Below, in pieces: positions 53,655 through 64,000 of a stretch of DNA of 64,000 bases (positions are counted from its first letter, which is position 1; each line of letters opens with the position of its first letter). Source of the stretch: Paroedura picta (lineage: Eukaryota; Chordata; Lepidosauria; Squamata; Gekkonidae). The notes under the pieces were generated by a model. The model saw only the letters and a program-made list of their open reading frames with translations, was not told the DNA's origin and made no database searches. The position numbers and the translations under genes were made by a program. The DNA lies in contig NC_135382.1 of assembly GCF_049243985.1 (NCBI RefSeq), forward strand, positions 23,726,990 through 23,790,989. Direction: 5' to 3'.

Positions 53655-53900
53655 ACTGAGAGATGGGAGAACAACTGAAGCTGCCTTCCATGACACCAGA
53701 CCACTGATCCATCAGCTCAACATAGCCTGCTCAGACATGGCAGCAGGTCTCCAGGGCCTGAGGCTAGAGAACCAGCTTTCCTCAAATGTACTGCTGAGAA
53801 CCTTCTAACTGGAAACCCCAGGGAGCCTTTTAACTGGAAGCTGAAATGAAACTACTGCATGCAAATTGCGTGTCCTGCCATTAAGCTACAGTCCCTTCCC
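53655..53900 (-). mobile_element. SINE-B copy, reversed and diverged
   Basis: GAAGCTGCCTTCCATGACAC, AGACCACTGATCCATCAGCT, GGCAGCAGGTCTCCAGGGCC and, at the head end, 'GCATGCAAATTGCGTGTCCTGCCATTAAGCTACAG'-type sequence. Confidence 0.75.
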
Positions 53901-53944
53901 TGATATCAAGAGCTTTTCTTTGACTGGTGCTAACTGGACAAGAT

Positions 53945-54205
53945 GAAACTCAAATTCGTTGGCTACTTTGGCCACCTCATGAGAAGGAAGGACTCCCTGG
54001 AGAAGATCCTAATACTGGGAGCGATGGAGGGCAAAAGAAGAAGGGGATGACAGAGAATGAGGTGGCTGGATGGAGTCACTGAAGCAATGGGTGTGAGCTT
54101 AAATGGACTCTGGGGAATGGTAGAGGACAGGAAGGCCTGGAGGATCATTGTCCGTGGGGTCGCGATGGGACAGACATGACTTCGCAACTAACAACAACAA
54201 CAAAA
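53945..54205 (+). mobile_element. BovB/RTE LINE 3' end
   Basis: CTCATGAGAAGGAAGGACTC, GAATGAGGTGGCTGGATGGA, GGTCGCGATGGGACAGACAT and tail ACTAACAACAACAACAA; very similar to 34,660-34,910. Confidence 0.9.
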
Positions 54206-54391
54206 CTGGACAAGGGTTGGGGTGGAGGGAGAACCAAGTACTGTTCTCATGTCTTTCACAGAAATTTAAAATGCAACCTACTGAAGATGAAGCTTTGCAT
54301 CATCCCCTGCGTATTGCTACAGTCGGAGGATGATTTTATAAGGTGTAGCTTTAATGGCCAATTCAGACGTCTTCGGGCATATAAGAACAGA

Positions 54392-54452
54392 CTCTTCTTC
54401 CTCTTCCTCTTCCTCTTCCTCTTCCTCTTCCTCTTCCTCTTCCTCTTCCTCC
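54392..54452. repeat. (CTTCCT)n hexanucleotide microsatellite
   Basis: About ten CTTCCT units directly after AGAACAGACTCTTCTT, which is the 3' end of a SINE-A remnant, so the array grew from the SINE tail. Open frames through it are poly-Ser/Leu/Glu artefacts. Confidence 0.97.
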
Positions 54453-54719
54453 TGGTCCACATCAGGAGAGGTCAGTGCGACAAGCAACTGCATTATGGGG
54501 GGGGGACCCAAACCAGTGCAAATCTTTCATAAAATTTAAGCTGCTCTGCACATGATCAAAGATATATCATGTTTTCTTCTTATGCCCCAGTACTAAACTC
54601 TGACACTGAAATGGGTTCTGGGGCTAGACCTTCACTGAACTCAAGGGTTTCTTGAGGTTCAAAGCCCAAGATGGGGTCCCCAACCTCATTGAGCCTGCAG
54701 GTACTTTGAGAATGTTGAG

Positions 54720-54980
54720 GAAGAAGAAGAGTTGGTGTTTATACCCTGCTTTTTACTACCTGAAGGCATCTCAGAGTGACTTACAATCACCTTCCCTTCC
54801 TCTCCCCACAACAGACACCCTGTGAAGTAGGTGAGGCTGAGAGAGCTCAAAGAGAACAGCTCTAACAGAACTGTGACTAGCCCAAGGTCCCCAAACTGGC
54901 TGCATGTAGAAGAGTGGGGAATAAAACCTGGCTCTCCAGACTAGAAACTGCCGCTCTTAACCACTACACCGAGCTGGAAG
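54720..54980 (-). mobile_element. SINE-A copy
   Basis: On +: GAAGAAGAAGAGTTGGTGTT, CTACCTGAAGGCATCTCAGA, GCCCAAGGTCCCCAAACTGG and TTAACCACTACACCGAGCTG. Confidence 0.88.
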
Positions 54981-55244
54981 GGTAGTAGTTACTGGTACCA
55001 TCATGAAATGGATGTCATGAAAGACAGGACAAATCATAAAATGGCTGGCATAGTGGGGAGAGGATACGAAATAACAAAATGTTTTGGAGATTCAAGCTAA
55101 GCATTCTTCTATGATGAAGGCAGTTGTTTCTGAATGTTTCCTGCAGACACATAGGCAATGTTTCCCAACTTCTTCTGGGCATCTTCTGCTTCAATGAAAT
55201 GGAGAAAAGCCAAGACTGGCATTGAGAAAGAAAGAAATGGGCAC

Positions 55245-55365
55245 CAGGAAGTGACTCACAATCCCCTTCCCTTCCTTGCCCTACTACAGACACCTTGTGG
55301 GGCAGATGAGGCTGAGGGAGTTCAGAGACCAGTGAATGGCCCAAGGTCACCCAGCAGGCCTTAGG
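55245..55365 (-). mobile_element. SINE-A middle fragment
   Basis: GTGACTCACAATCCCCTTCC, GACACCTTGTGGGGCAGATG and GGCCCAAGGTCACCCAGCAG. Confidence 0.7.
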
Positions 55366-55454
55366 TGATACTTTGGGTTTTGCTGCCCAAGAAGGATTTC
55401 ATTCTGAAACAATGTATTTGAATTATGGATCTAGCTGACTACTATTAGAGGGGA

Positions 55455-55660
55455 GGAACCAGGGATTAGTGGTAGAACCTCTGCTTTTCATGCAGAAGGT
55501 CCCAGGTCCCCCACGTCTCCAGTTAAAGGGGCCAAGCAGTAGGGGATGTAAGACCTCTGCCTGAGACCCTGGAGAGCTGCTGCCAGTCTGAGCAGACAAC
55601 ACTGACCTTGATGCACCAATGATCTGATTCAATATAAAGGCAGCTTCCTGTGTGTTCCAT
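55455..55660 (+). mobile_element. SINE-B copy, near full
   Basis: GGGATTAGTGGTAGAACCTC, TTTCATGCAGAAGGTCCCAG, GAGACCCTGGAGAGCTGCTG, ATGATCTGATTCAATATAAA and GGCAGCTTCCTGTGTGTTCC. Confidence 0.88.
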
Positions 55661-55928
55661 CGGAAGTTGGCAAGTTCTTCTTGTTGAGAAGCGCTGGAAT
55701 GATGTGAGTTCTAACTTAATGGTACAAGAACAATCAGATTGTATCAGGCGAGGCATCCAGTTACCATCAGACAACTGACAGTGCCAAAGAAGGCAGATAA
55801 GAAGCTTCCCACGCATGCACAGATCCATATTAATGATGTCTTTTCATACCAACCGGTTATTTCGATGTAACAGTATCCGGCAGCTGTGATGAATTATGAA
55901 TTTGGATGTATCGGATGAGACGTTCAAA

Positions 55929-56046
55929 GTCAAACCGCAGCCCTCCAGATGTCCATGGACTACAATTCCCAAGAGTCCCTGCCAGCATTCGCTGGCAGGG
56001 GCTCATGGGAATTGTAGTCCATGAGGCCACAGTTTGACTACCCCTG
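55929..56046. mobile_element. PAL element
   Basis: GTCAAACCGCAGCCCTCCAG at the left, CCACAGTTTGACTACCCCTG at the right, with arms around GCCAGCATTCGCTGGCAGGG. Confidence 0.88.
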
Positions 56047-56049
56047 ATC

Positions 56050-58145
56050 CACAGCAATTAGTGGTCTCCAGCAAATGACTTGGAAGTGAACACATTTCAG
56101 ATTCCACCAATGGGCACCTCGAGGTTCAGATGACATAAGGTGAAAACTTGCGTGTTGACATTTGGCAAGCTATCTATTTTGTCTCTGTCTCTCCGCCTCA
56201 GTTCCCCATCTCTAAAATGGTAACGTCCAAAGTCTGTCTCTTTGGGATGCAGTGAGCCTGGATAAGTATTCTAAAGCCGATTGCTGGAAGACGTGTTCTA
56301 AAGCATACTGGAATGGTTTGTTGTTCTCTGAGCTCTGCGTAGAAATCTATATCGCTTTCTCAAGCCTGCCAAGCAAAATACAAGCCATTTGGGTTAGCAT
56401 GAGCTAAATATGACAGGGTTGCCATGAAAAAGGCATGTTGTGCCTACCTCTAGCCTCCTGGCAATATCTAGTGAGGCTTAGGGCATGACATAATTACACT
56501 GTAAATTCGCAGTCAACAATCCCAAATAGTGCAATGACGTCTTGTGTTTCATTGAGTTTCATTGGACACCAGAAGGGGCAGGAGGGGGGAAAGGACATCA
56601 GGATGCTGTTTTAGACAGCATCCCAACATCTTTCAGAGTGCCGGGTTCCTACGCCAGAATCCACAGGCCTGAATAATTCCCACACAGCAATAATCCCCAC
56701 AAGACAAGCTTCTTTTCTATTAATACAGAGGATTTTAAGCTCCAGTATTGTTCTACAACAGCTTGCAAAAAGCAAGTATACAGAGATTAAAATATCAATC
56801 TAATAGACGTATTCCTATTGGCTTCCTTGGAAATTGTCACAGATTTTCATGGTATCTGGCTCTCCTTTTGCAGTGTGCATTTCTGTAAAAAGACCCCCCC
56901 CCCACACACACACACACACAAACATCTCTTGCCGCACTACAGCAGCCCTTTTCAACCCTTCAACTGTGGAGGGACCTCTGAGATATTTTTCAGGCTTCGA
57001 GGACCCCCAGAAGTGGTGAGAAGCGGATGCGGAATTAAGATGTGGGAGCCAGCCAGCCAGCCAGTCAATCGATCGATCCATCATTTACTATGTCCATTGT
57101 GGAGGAAGAGACTAGGCCAGTAGAGGCTTGAAGTGGATAACATTAGTTGCAGTTTGAGCGGATCTGCATCTTGGCAAGCAGCAGGGAAAATGCCTGAGAA
57201 ACTTCTCTGTGTTTATGAATAATTTACTGTTTCCATTTACACATCTGATCTCCTGCCTGTATGCTACATCTATGCAAAACCTGAAATTAATTAAAAGGCA
57301 GTATTGGCCCATCATCATGTCATACACACCAGCTGCCAAGAGACTATTTTCTGTCTGATGTTCAGATTAATAAAATATTGGTTTCTGAGTTGTCAGTTTT
57401 GGGCATGAAGAACAGAAGAAGAGTCCTGCTGGATCAGACCAGTGGTCCAGCATTCTGTTTCACACAGTGGCCAACCTGTTGGGTCAACAAACAATGCTCA
57501 TTAGTCTTCCCCTAATGTTGCCTCCTGCCATTGGAATCTCAAAGATTGACTGCCTCTGAATATGGGATTTACTTTAGTTGCCATAGCTAGCTGCAGTTGA
57601 AAGGCCTCTCGTCCATGAATGAGTCTAATCCTCAAAATACTTTATATAGCAGATTTGTATCCCCCATTTTTTTCTTTCACTCCATACTAATGTTTTTTTT
57701 TCAGGAACAACATGGAAAGAGGAGGGGTTAAAGTTTCCCTAACGTTTCCCAGAGCAAGAAACAATCCTGGGAGGCAGAATCCTGGCAAAACAACAGTAAT
57801 TTTAGTATAAAGGGTAAGGAAGGTATCATGGGCCATGATCTTATCGCCCTGCACAGATATTTATTAAATTCATTCTTATTATATCAACATATACAAGCCA
57901 AGGTAGACATTATCAGTGTCACAGGTCTCTTACCCATTTGGTAAAAGGAAATTGTGTGCATTCACAGTTCTGATTTGAACTGAGACCAGGCAGGAAGGGG
58001 AAAGGGGATTAACCCTTCAATGCTTCACTTAGTTTTGATAATAAAAAAAGGGTGTTTGCATAACTGAGCTCCCAAGCTGAAAATTTACAAAAATTTGCTA
58101 TTTTGTTTCTTTGGATTCCCAGGGTGGTTTTCAGAATCCAGAATT
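56050..58145. other. Intergenic; small relics only
   Basis: A MIR-like relic at about 56,185-56,275 (GCCTCAGTTCCCCATCTCTAAAATGG in two parts). A (CA)n at 56,903-56,920. A hAT-Q-like fragment at 56,940-57,015 (CAGCAGCCCTTTTCAACCC). A repeat scrap at 57,418-57,475 (CCTGCTGGATCAGACCAGTG). No exon recognised. Confidence 0.45.
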
Positions 58146-58149
58146 CTTA

Positions 58150-58625
58150 CCAAAATGAAATTGTGTCCAGTTCTGGGTGCCGCAATTCAAGGAAGATATT
58201 GACAAGCAGGAACATGTTCAGAGGAGGGCAACCAGGAAAGGTGACAGGTTGGAATCCAGACCTTACAATGAGAGGTTGAGAGAAATGGGTATGCGTAGCT
58301 TGGAGAAGAGGAAGGCAAGGGATGATAAGATATCTGTATTTAATTACGTAAAAGATAGACATGTTGAAGAAGGGGCAACTTTTTTGTTGCAGCTTTAGAG
58401 ACAAGGATTAGGAGCAATGAGTTTGAATTATGGGAAAGGGGGCTCTACTTAAATATTAGAAAGTGTTTTCTGATGGCGAGGGCTGTTCGTAGGTGAATAT
58501 GCTGCCTTGGAGGGTGGTGGAGTGTGTTGGAAGTTTTTCGGAGGAGACTGGATGAGCACCTGTCAGGAGTGTATGATTTTTTAAGTCCCTGAGAAGGGGG
58601 GTAGCTGGACCGGATGGACCTTTGT
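58150..58625 (+). mobile_element. CR1 LINE 3' fragment, old
   Basis: The frame reads VPQFKEDIDKQEHVQRRATR and NERLREMGMRSLEKRKARDD, the CR1 ORF2 C-terminal pattern; the 3' UTR has GGTGGTGGAGTGTGTTGGAA and GAAGGGGGGTAGCTGGACCG. Confidence 0.85.
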
Positions 58626-58629
58626 TGTA

Positions 58630-59690
58630 TCTTCCAGTTCTGCATGATTTTGATACCCTGCTCCAAAATCTGTGTTATTTCAAGTTCAGGTGTTTACCAA
58701 ACTAGTGGGAGATATGCATATGCTTGCTGTGTTCGATGCTGCTTTTTTCCTGGGCAGTCTCATCCAGCCAACTGGATCCTGATAAAAGTCCAGCTCTCCC
58801 AGCCAATCACTTTTTTCAGACACATTGCAGAGAGGGAATGTAGTGTGCATGTGCAGACATGAGCTACTTTGGGAGGGGGGGGGACTCATAAAACAGAGCT
58901 GCTTTGCTCCATGTGGTTGCAATTCTGGAGAGGGAAGGCTGTGTTCTGTATGATTTTGGTGGCTTTATGTGCCATGACTCCTGTGTGGGCTGTACATTGA
59001 AAAGAATGTTGTCTGCAGCAGATATGTGTAGAAAATGGCCTCAAAAATCTAGAATGCATGAACACAGCATGCATTTAAACCTGAACCAGTAACGCCCTAA
59101 CCAAAATGAAGCAATCATGGCCAGTATTTTGTCCCCTGAAGCCCAGATCCAAAGCTGTCATGAATTTTTCTCTGCCCCTAATTCAAAACCGGACTCTGCC
59201 ATCATTTATTAGCATTTAAAAGAGAAAAATATGGGCTTTTAAAGTATGCAGGGTAATGAGGCCAATGTTACTAGTTTGTGATGAGCTCAGAAAAAATGTT
59301 GCCTGGGTGTTGCACCTGCCAGAGCATGTATCTTTAAAACCGTGTGAGGTACCTCTTTCTGATTTATTTATTTTTGCCTTTATACCCCACCCTTCCCCGG
59401 AGGCTCAGGGCAGCTCTGCTCAAGCCCACAGTGCTCAAAGCCTTTGAGGTGTGGGACTGTCTTTTGAAACTTACTGTATGTTTTAGGACTGCCTTGCAAA
59501 GTAACTCCATCCCACTTTTACCCTTCCTGACATAAAATGTACTAATTTGTTCACTGTATGTATAATCCACCAAGACTCGAAGTGTTCTTACACAGTGGGA
59601 GTCAATAACATTCCATATGGAGAAATAATTTCTCCATATTAAGCACAGCGTAGGCCAATACAGTTAATGTAAGATTTTGATCATCCTAGT
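58630..59690. other. Intergenic, nothing recognised
   Basis: A short LINE-tail-like piece at 59,360-59,412 (TTTATTTTTGCCTTTATACC, CGGAGGCTCAGGGCAGC). No exon recognised. Confidence 0.4.
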
Positions 59691-59699
59691 CCTAATACT

Positions 59700-59985
59700 G
59701 TGCTCATGACATCCCAGACGTCCCGGACTCGGGGGTGAGTGGCCTGGGTGAAGAAGTTTTGCCACCGGGAAAGGAGCAGGGACGCTGCATCAGACGTGGC
59801 AGGCCTGCTCCTTTCCCCGCGCCAAACCCGGGGACTTGGAGGGAGGGGGCCGGGGGTGGCGAGTTGGGGTGGGGCTGCCAGGAAGGCTGCAAGGGGGCCG
59901 AGGGCAGGAGACAGCGAGCTAGCGCCCATTGTATTTAACAATACAACAATATAATAGGCTTTAACAATACAATGGGCTTTAAATC
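59700..59985. other. CpG-rich block followed by AATACAA repeats
   Basis: Clearly richer in G, C and CpG than its surroundings up to 59,925, then GCGCCCATTGTATTTAACAA and ACAATACAATGGGCTTTAAA. No TATA box and no recognisable exon. The repeated CAATACAATGGGC sequence suggests a mobile element rather than a promoter. Confidence 0.45.
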
Positions 59986-59989
59986 TAGT

Positions 59990-60295
59990 CATAGAATAAT
60001 AGAGTTGGAAGGGACCTCATGGGTCACCTAGTCCAACCCCCGGCACCATGCAGGACACTCACATCCCTATCGCTCATCCACTGTAACCTGCCACCCCCTT
60101 GAACCTTCACAGAATCAGCCTTTCTGTCAGATGTCTATCCAGCCTCTGTTTAAAAATTCCCAAAGATGGAGAACCCACCACCTCCCGAGGAAGCCTGTTC
60201 CATTGAGAAACCGCTCTGACTGTCAGGAACTTCTTCTGGGTGTTTAGATGGAATTTCATTTGAATTAATTTCATCCCATTTCATCTCCTGATCAA
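59990..60295 (-). mobile_element. CR1 LINE 3' fragment
   Basis: GTCATAGAATAATAGAGTTG, GGGTCACCTAGTCCAACCCC and ACCTCCCGAGGAAGCCTGTT; same subfamily as 27,363-27,700. Confidence 0.9.
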
Positions 60296-60299
60296 CCCC

Positions 60300-61325
60300 A
60301 TTGTGGGGAATTTGCAAAATGGCAGGAGCATCAGAGCTCTCCTGAGGCTGGCTATTCCTCAAGGTGGGGGCCTCAACGGAAGGAAAATCTGTAGGGGCTG
60401 TTGTTCACCTTTGCCATTTGTGGGGTGGCACCGTAGAAGTCCCTCAGCAGAAGAGTAAGACTTTCAAGATGCAACCTAGGAGGAGAGGTGGTTCTGAAGA
60501 TAAAAGGATCCAGGGCTTTGTACGTGTTGTGCCTTGAATTGAACCTGGTGGCTGGTAGGCAAGCAATGGCATCATTAGGGAAATATTGGCTCAACCAAAG
60601 CCAATGGTTTTAAATCTGGGGTTTTGTTGGATTCAGTTTGGGTGTGGTGGGCATAGGCGAGAGGCTAGCTGCTTCACTGGCGAGGACTACTATTTTGGAG
60701 CTGACCGAGGTGAGAACCTGGCAGCCCCACCCTTGAAATGAGACATTATCACGAAGGACGAAGCAGGACCCTTTGAGCAGTTTCACTTTCCTGAAATGTC
60801 CCACCCCCAAATGCACCCTGCAGGTGTCCAGATAGTGTTTCTAATAAGCCCAACAAACTGGATCATCTCTGTGCTTCCTGAGCTCAGGCTAAGCACAGCA
60901 AAGAGTTTTGCTTGGGCGATGCCCTCTGGCCCCGATCCCACTGGCAAAGGGTATGCTTTTGAATGCCTCTGATGTGTGTCTGGGCCTGTCTGCGAGATGA
61001 AAGGCTTTCTTCCCTTTTTGATGTGAGCTGGTAACTCTCGTAAACGGCATTGGAAGGTACATAAATTGGAGAAGAGGTATGTGCGTGCCGTGTGTGTGTG
61101 TGTGTGTGTGGATAAACTACCATTGCTGCTTTCCCAATCTGTGAAGGGAAACCAACTCTGGAAAGGACTCCGATTGACAACTTGTTCTCAGAATTTACTC
61201 CAGTGTTCCAAATTTGTCCCTCCTGACATACTTATCATGTGACTCACCACTGTTCCTAAAGTAGGCATTGCGGGATGTAAATTCTCATTTTCATTTAGCT
61301 CTATGAGCATTTATAGAGGCTGTAC
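60300..61325. other. Intergenic, nothing recognised
   Basis: A (GT)n microsatellite at 61,090-61,110. The stretch 60,400-60,870 has LINE-like wording (ACGAAGGACGAAGCAGG) but no confident assignment. Confidence 0.4.
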
Positions 61326-61327
61326 AG

Positions 61328-61494
61328 TGTTGCCACCTCCAGGCTGGAAAATTCCTGGAGATCTGGGGAAGGTAGAATTTGGGTAGCCCGGCATGGATTT
61401 GATGCCGTTCCCTCCAAGGGGACTGATCTCTGAAGCCTGGAGATGAGTTGTAATTCTGGGGAATCCATCCCCCACTTGTAGGCTGGCAACCTTA
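61328..61494 (+). mobile_element. TIR-F element
   Basis: GTGTTGCCACCTCCAGGCTG at the left, GTAGGCTGGCAACCTTAG at the right, with AATTCCTGGAGATCTGGGGA and GGGACTGATCTCTGAAGCCT inside. Confidence 0.72.
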
Positions 61495-61499
61495 GCTGC

Positions 61500-61955
61500 A
61501 TAGCTGTACTTCATCCCTTTGCAATCATGATTTGACCTGGCCATCACAGCAACCTTCGGAGGTGGACACCATTACTTCTGTGTTACAGACAGGCCCCCAA
61601 GGCTGTTTAGGACTTGCCCATAGTTAGGCTAAACCTTTGATAAACCCCATTGTGCTTTAGCCACAGTGGTCATTATGGCATAGGCACTGCAGGGGAGGGG
61701 AGAGGCTTTTGCTGAGAACAGTTTTTGTTAGCTAGTTTTGTTAGTTTTTTTTAAAGCACGAAGTAAGGGACCAAACTACTGTAAGTGTGACAAGGGGATT
61801 GTTGCACATTTATTCACATATCCTTCTGTTCATACGTAAAGCAGAGGACAAGTTATTCCATTTTTTTTACATTTTAAAAATAAAGTGTGCAGGTGAGGAG
61901 AACTGAAACCTGCATACTCCTTGCCCCCTGCCCACTGTTATCTGATGCATTTATT
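61500..61955. other. Intergenic, nothing recognised
   Basis: No exon or named repeat recognised. Confidence 0.35.
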
Positions 61956-61961
61956 CTCAGT

Positions 61962-62235
61962 GGGGTGTAGTGGTTAAGAGTGACAGCTTCTAATCTGGCG
62001 AGCCAGGTTTGATTCCCTGCTCCTCCACATGCAGCTAGCTGGGTGACCTTGGGCTCATCACAGCTGTGATAGTGCTGTTCGTACAGAGTAGACCTGTCAG
62101 GGCTCTCTCAGACCCACCTATCTTGAAGGGTGTCTGTTGTGGGGAGAGGAAGGGAAGGCCATTGTAAGCCACTTTGAGACTCCTTCAGGCAGTGAAAAGC
62201 GGGGTCGAAGAACCAACTCATTCTTCTTCATACCT
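61962..62235 (+). mobile_element. SINE-A copy, full length
   Basis: GGGGTGTAGTGGTTAAGAGT, GGTTTGATTCCCTGCTCCTC, GCTGGGTGACCTTGGGCTCA, AGTGAAAAGCGGGGTCGAAG and tail CAACTCATTCTTCTTC. Confidence 0.9.
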
Positions 62236-62379
62236 CAGCTCCAACAAAGTATTATGGTGCTGGAAGCAAAATGCTTCAGGACACAAGGAAAGCAAGAGCT
62301 CTCAGGGGGGATCAGCAAGAATTTCCCCATCTCCCTCCACCATATGCAAATGTCTTTAATTTTAAGTATCAAAATAAGG

Positions 62380-62445
62380 ACAACAACATTTAAGTCCAAT
62401 GGCACCTTTAAGACCAACCAAGATTTATTGAAGGTGTGAGTGTCA
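62380..62445 (+). mobile_element. PLE-related fragment
   Basis: TTTAAGTCCAATGGCACCTT, TAAGACCAACCAAGATTTAT and TGAAGGTGTGAG. Confidence 0.65.
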
Positions 62446-62449
62446 ACAA

Positions 62450-64000
62450 AGAGAATCAAATAAACAAAAAACATGGCTATGAAAAGGAATGGGAAGCCAG
62501 CACTCAGAAATGTGGCTGAGCAACAAATGAGGCAAATGATTTTGGTGGTCACTATATTTTTATAATTTTTCTGCATTTTGATATTCTCCTGTAGTTACAT
62601 GAACATCTTTTCTCCTTTTATACATCTTGCGTAATGTCATTCTATTCCTCTTGCTTCTCTTTGGATTCACCAGTTTGCTACACTGTTCTTTAAAAAGCTT
62701 CTGGATTTTGGAATCCACGTTGGTGTTTCATATCTGGACTGTTCTGGAACACTCAGTTCTACCAGTCTCTCTTTAGTTGCATGAAAAGTCCCAACAGGGG
62801 TCTGGGGGCTGAATCCGGAATTGTTCTCAGCCGCTCAAAGGAGGGGAGGGCAACACCTCAACAGCCTATTGCTTGTACACCCTCAGAAATGTTGCCATTA
62901 TTCGAAGGTACAGTTTTTGCCAAAAATCTTAATCAAAGTATTTGCAAATTGCCAAAACAACCACTTTATTTTCACATTGGGGCTTTGTGAGCCAAGGGAC
63001 AAATGCCAAGCTGGCCCTGTGAAGGTCAGTTTTTATTCTGTGTTCTCCATGAATGGTCCCTTTGAGCCCTTATAATTGACATTCTGAACAGTGAAGCATC
63101 CGTCAGCCCAAGTTCTGATAATGACAATGCCACACCAATGTTATAATTCGTGTCATGGATTTAGCGATTCACCTCTCCATGCTAATCTTTGAATGAAGTA
63201 TATTTTGTTTTCTCCAAGCCACCTCATCTTACCATGGCAATGACTGGGGATGGTTCTCGAGTTCTAAGGGCTCCCTGAGGTGGAAAAAAGGGCTACAACG
63301 GTTTAAGCATGTGGTGTGATCCATGCTTGCCAGAAACCCTGAATCAAATGACAGCCATCGTACAAAACAACAGCCTGTGTTCCTAAGGATGGAACAACAC
63401 CAGAATATGCTAAGATTAGCTGCCTTAGATCAGTCAGGATAATAAACAGAATCTTCCTCAGAACACAAGAAAATAGTTCCCACAGTATAAGAAAGTGGCC
63501 ATCATAACATGTCCTGAATATCAGCGCTTGTTTACGCAGACCAAATATGCCGTTACAAAATAAATTGGGATTAGGAAACTGTGGAATTGAAATTGAAGCT
63601 GTGGGTTTTATTTGGGGGATTTGGCTTCTGAGTAGAACGTCCTTGCTGTACCCCCATTCTAGTTTCCTTTTATCATGGTCAGTATTTATGGATCCATGTA
63701 GAAACTGCTCTGTGCAATTGCATGGAAGTCTTATTTTTTTAAAAAAAGCACTATACTGTGACTCTAATAAGAGAGTCAGTTCTATTATGGTTCTGTGCAA
63801 CTATGATGCTATGAAGCTTTCAAAGAATGCCTGTCTTATGATGCTTAAGAGGAGGATGGCCTCCATAAACATATTGGCTGGAGTTGTTATCCCCTGATGG
63901 AAGCATTTGTCATGTATATACATGTTATGTGCCAGAGGCATTTATGGCAGCAGAGGTTGTTTGGTCTCTGTAGAGAGACGAGAATGTTTAGCATTCTGTT
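62450..64000. other. Intergenic to window end, nothing recognised
   Basis: Long frames occur on both strands at 63,303-63,897, but on opposite strands over the same bases and without a family signature. No splice-supported exon was found. Confidence 0.4.

Noticed and set aside
54176-54539. ORFs with poly-Leu/Phe, poly-Ser or poly-Glu runs
   Set aside because: They simply translate the (CTTCCT)n microsatellite.
63303-63897. 165-codon - strand ORF and 116-codon + strand ORF over the same bases
   Set aside because: Neither shows a family signature; long frames on both strands of the same AT-rich sequence are expected by chance.

Overview
This is a piece of a vertebrate nuclear genome, most likely a squamate reptile (a lizard, possibly a gecko). 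Genes are split by introns with GT/AG borders. The repeats are squamate in character: CR1 LINE 3' ends, BovB/RTE LINE ends, a tRNA-headed SINE with a BovB-like tail (Sauria-type), 5S-rRNA-derived SINEs and several hAT-type miniature elements. The lineage is inferred from gene and repeat content; no database search was possible.

Three protein genes are secure. POLR2C (RNA polymerase II subunit RPB3) lies on the + strand at 2,407-9,243 in nine coding exons that sum to exactly 275 codons plus stop. Two metallothionein genes lie on the - strand, each with three exons, 63 residues and 20 cysteines: MT-A at 27,211-29,748 and MT-B at 40,652-43,303. Both have a TATA box and several metal-response-element (MRE) cores in a CpG-rich promoter. 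A CpG island at the left edge (60-345) carries a clean - strand splice donor and is probably the first exon and promoter of a leftward gene outside the window.

Layout: 1-2.4 kb, leftward CpG island, SINE and CR1; 2.4-9.7 kb, POLR2C; 9.7-27 kb, intergenic repeats with unrecognised single-copy stretches; 27.1-30.2 kb, MT-A and promoter; 30.2-40.5 kb, intergenic, including a CpG-rich block at 33.04-33.56 kb with four MRE cores, an antioxidant-response-type site and an E-box but no recognisable gene; 40.5-43.7 kb, MT-B and promoter; 43.7-64 kb, no gene recognised, only repeats and unassigned sequence.

Repeat names used here. PAL: palindromic hAT-type miniature element, ends CAGGGGTAG/CTACCCCTG, 8-bp target duplications. 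hAT-Q and hAT-C: other hAT-type elements. SINE-A: tRNA-type head with a CT-rich tail. SINE-B: tRNA-type, 'GTGGCTCAGTGGTAGAGC' head. SINE-C: tRNA-type with a CCTCACAGGGTTGTTGTGA-like core. SINE-D: BovB-tailed, Sauria-type. 5S-SINE. PLE: a repeat with the core AGCACCTTTAAGACCAAC that recurs as inverted pairs and is tentatively Penelope-like. TIR-F: element with ends AGGGTTGCCA/TGGCAACCCT. PAL-H: a second palindromic miniature element. Several insertions can be ordered in time because their target duplications are exact and they sit inside other repeats.

The most interesting signals are the orphan MRE/ARE block between the two metallothionein genes, the close linkage of POLR2C to the metallothioneins, a near-complete hairpin at 49.1-49.5 kb, and repeated inverted-pair structures.
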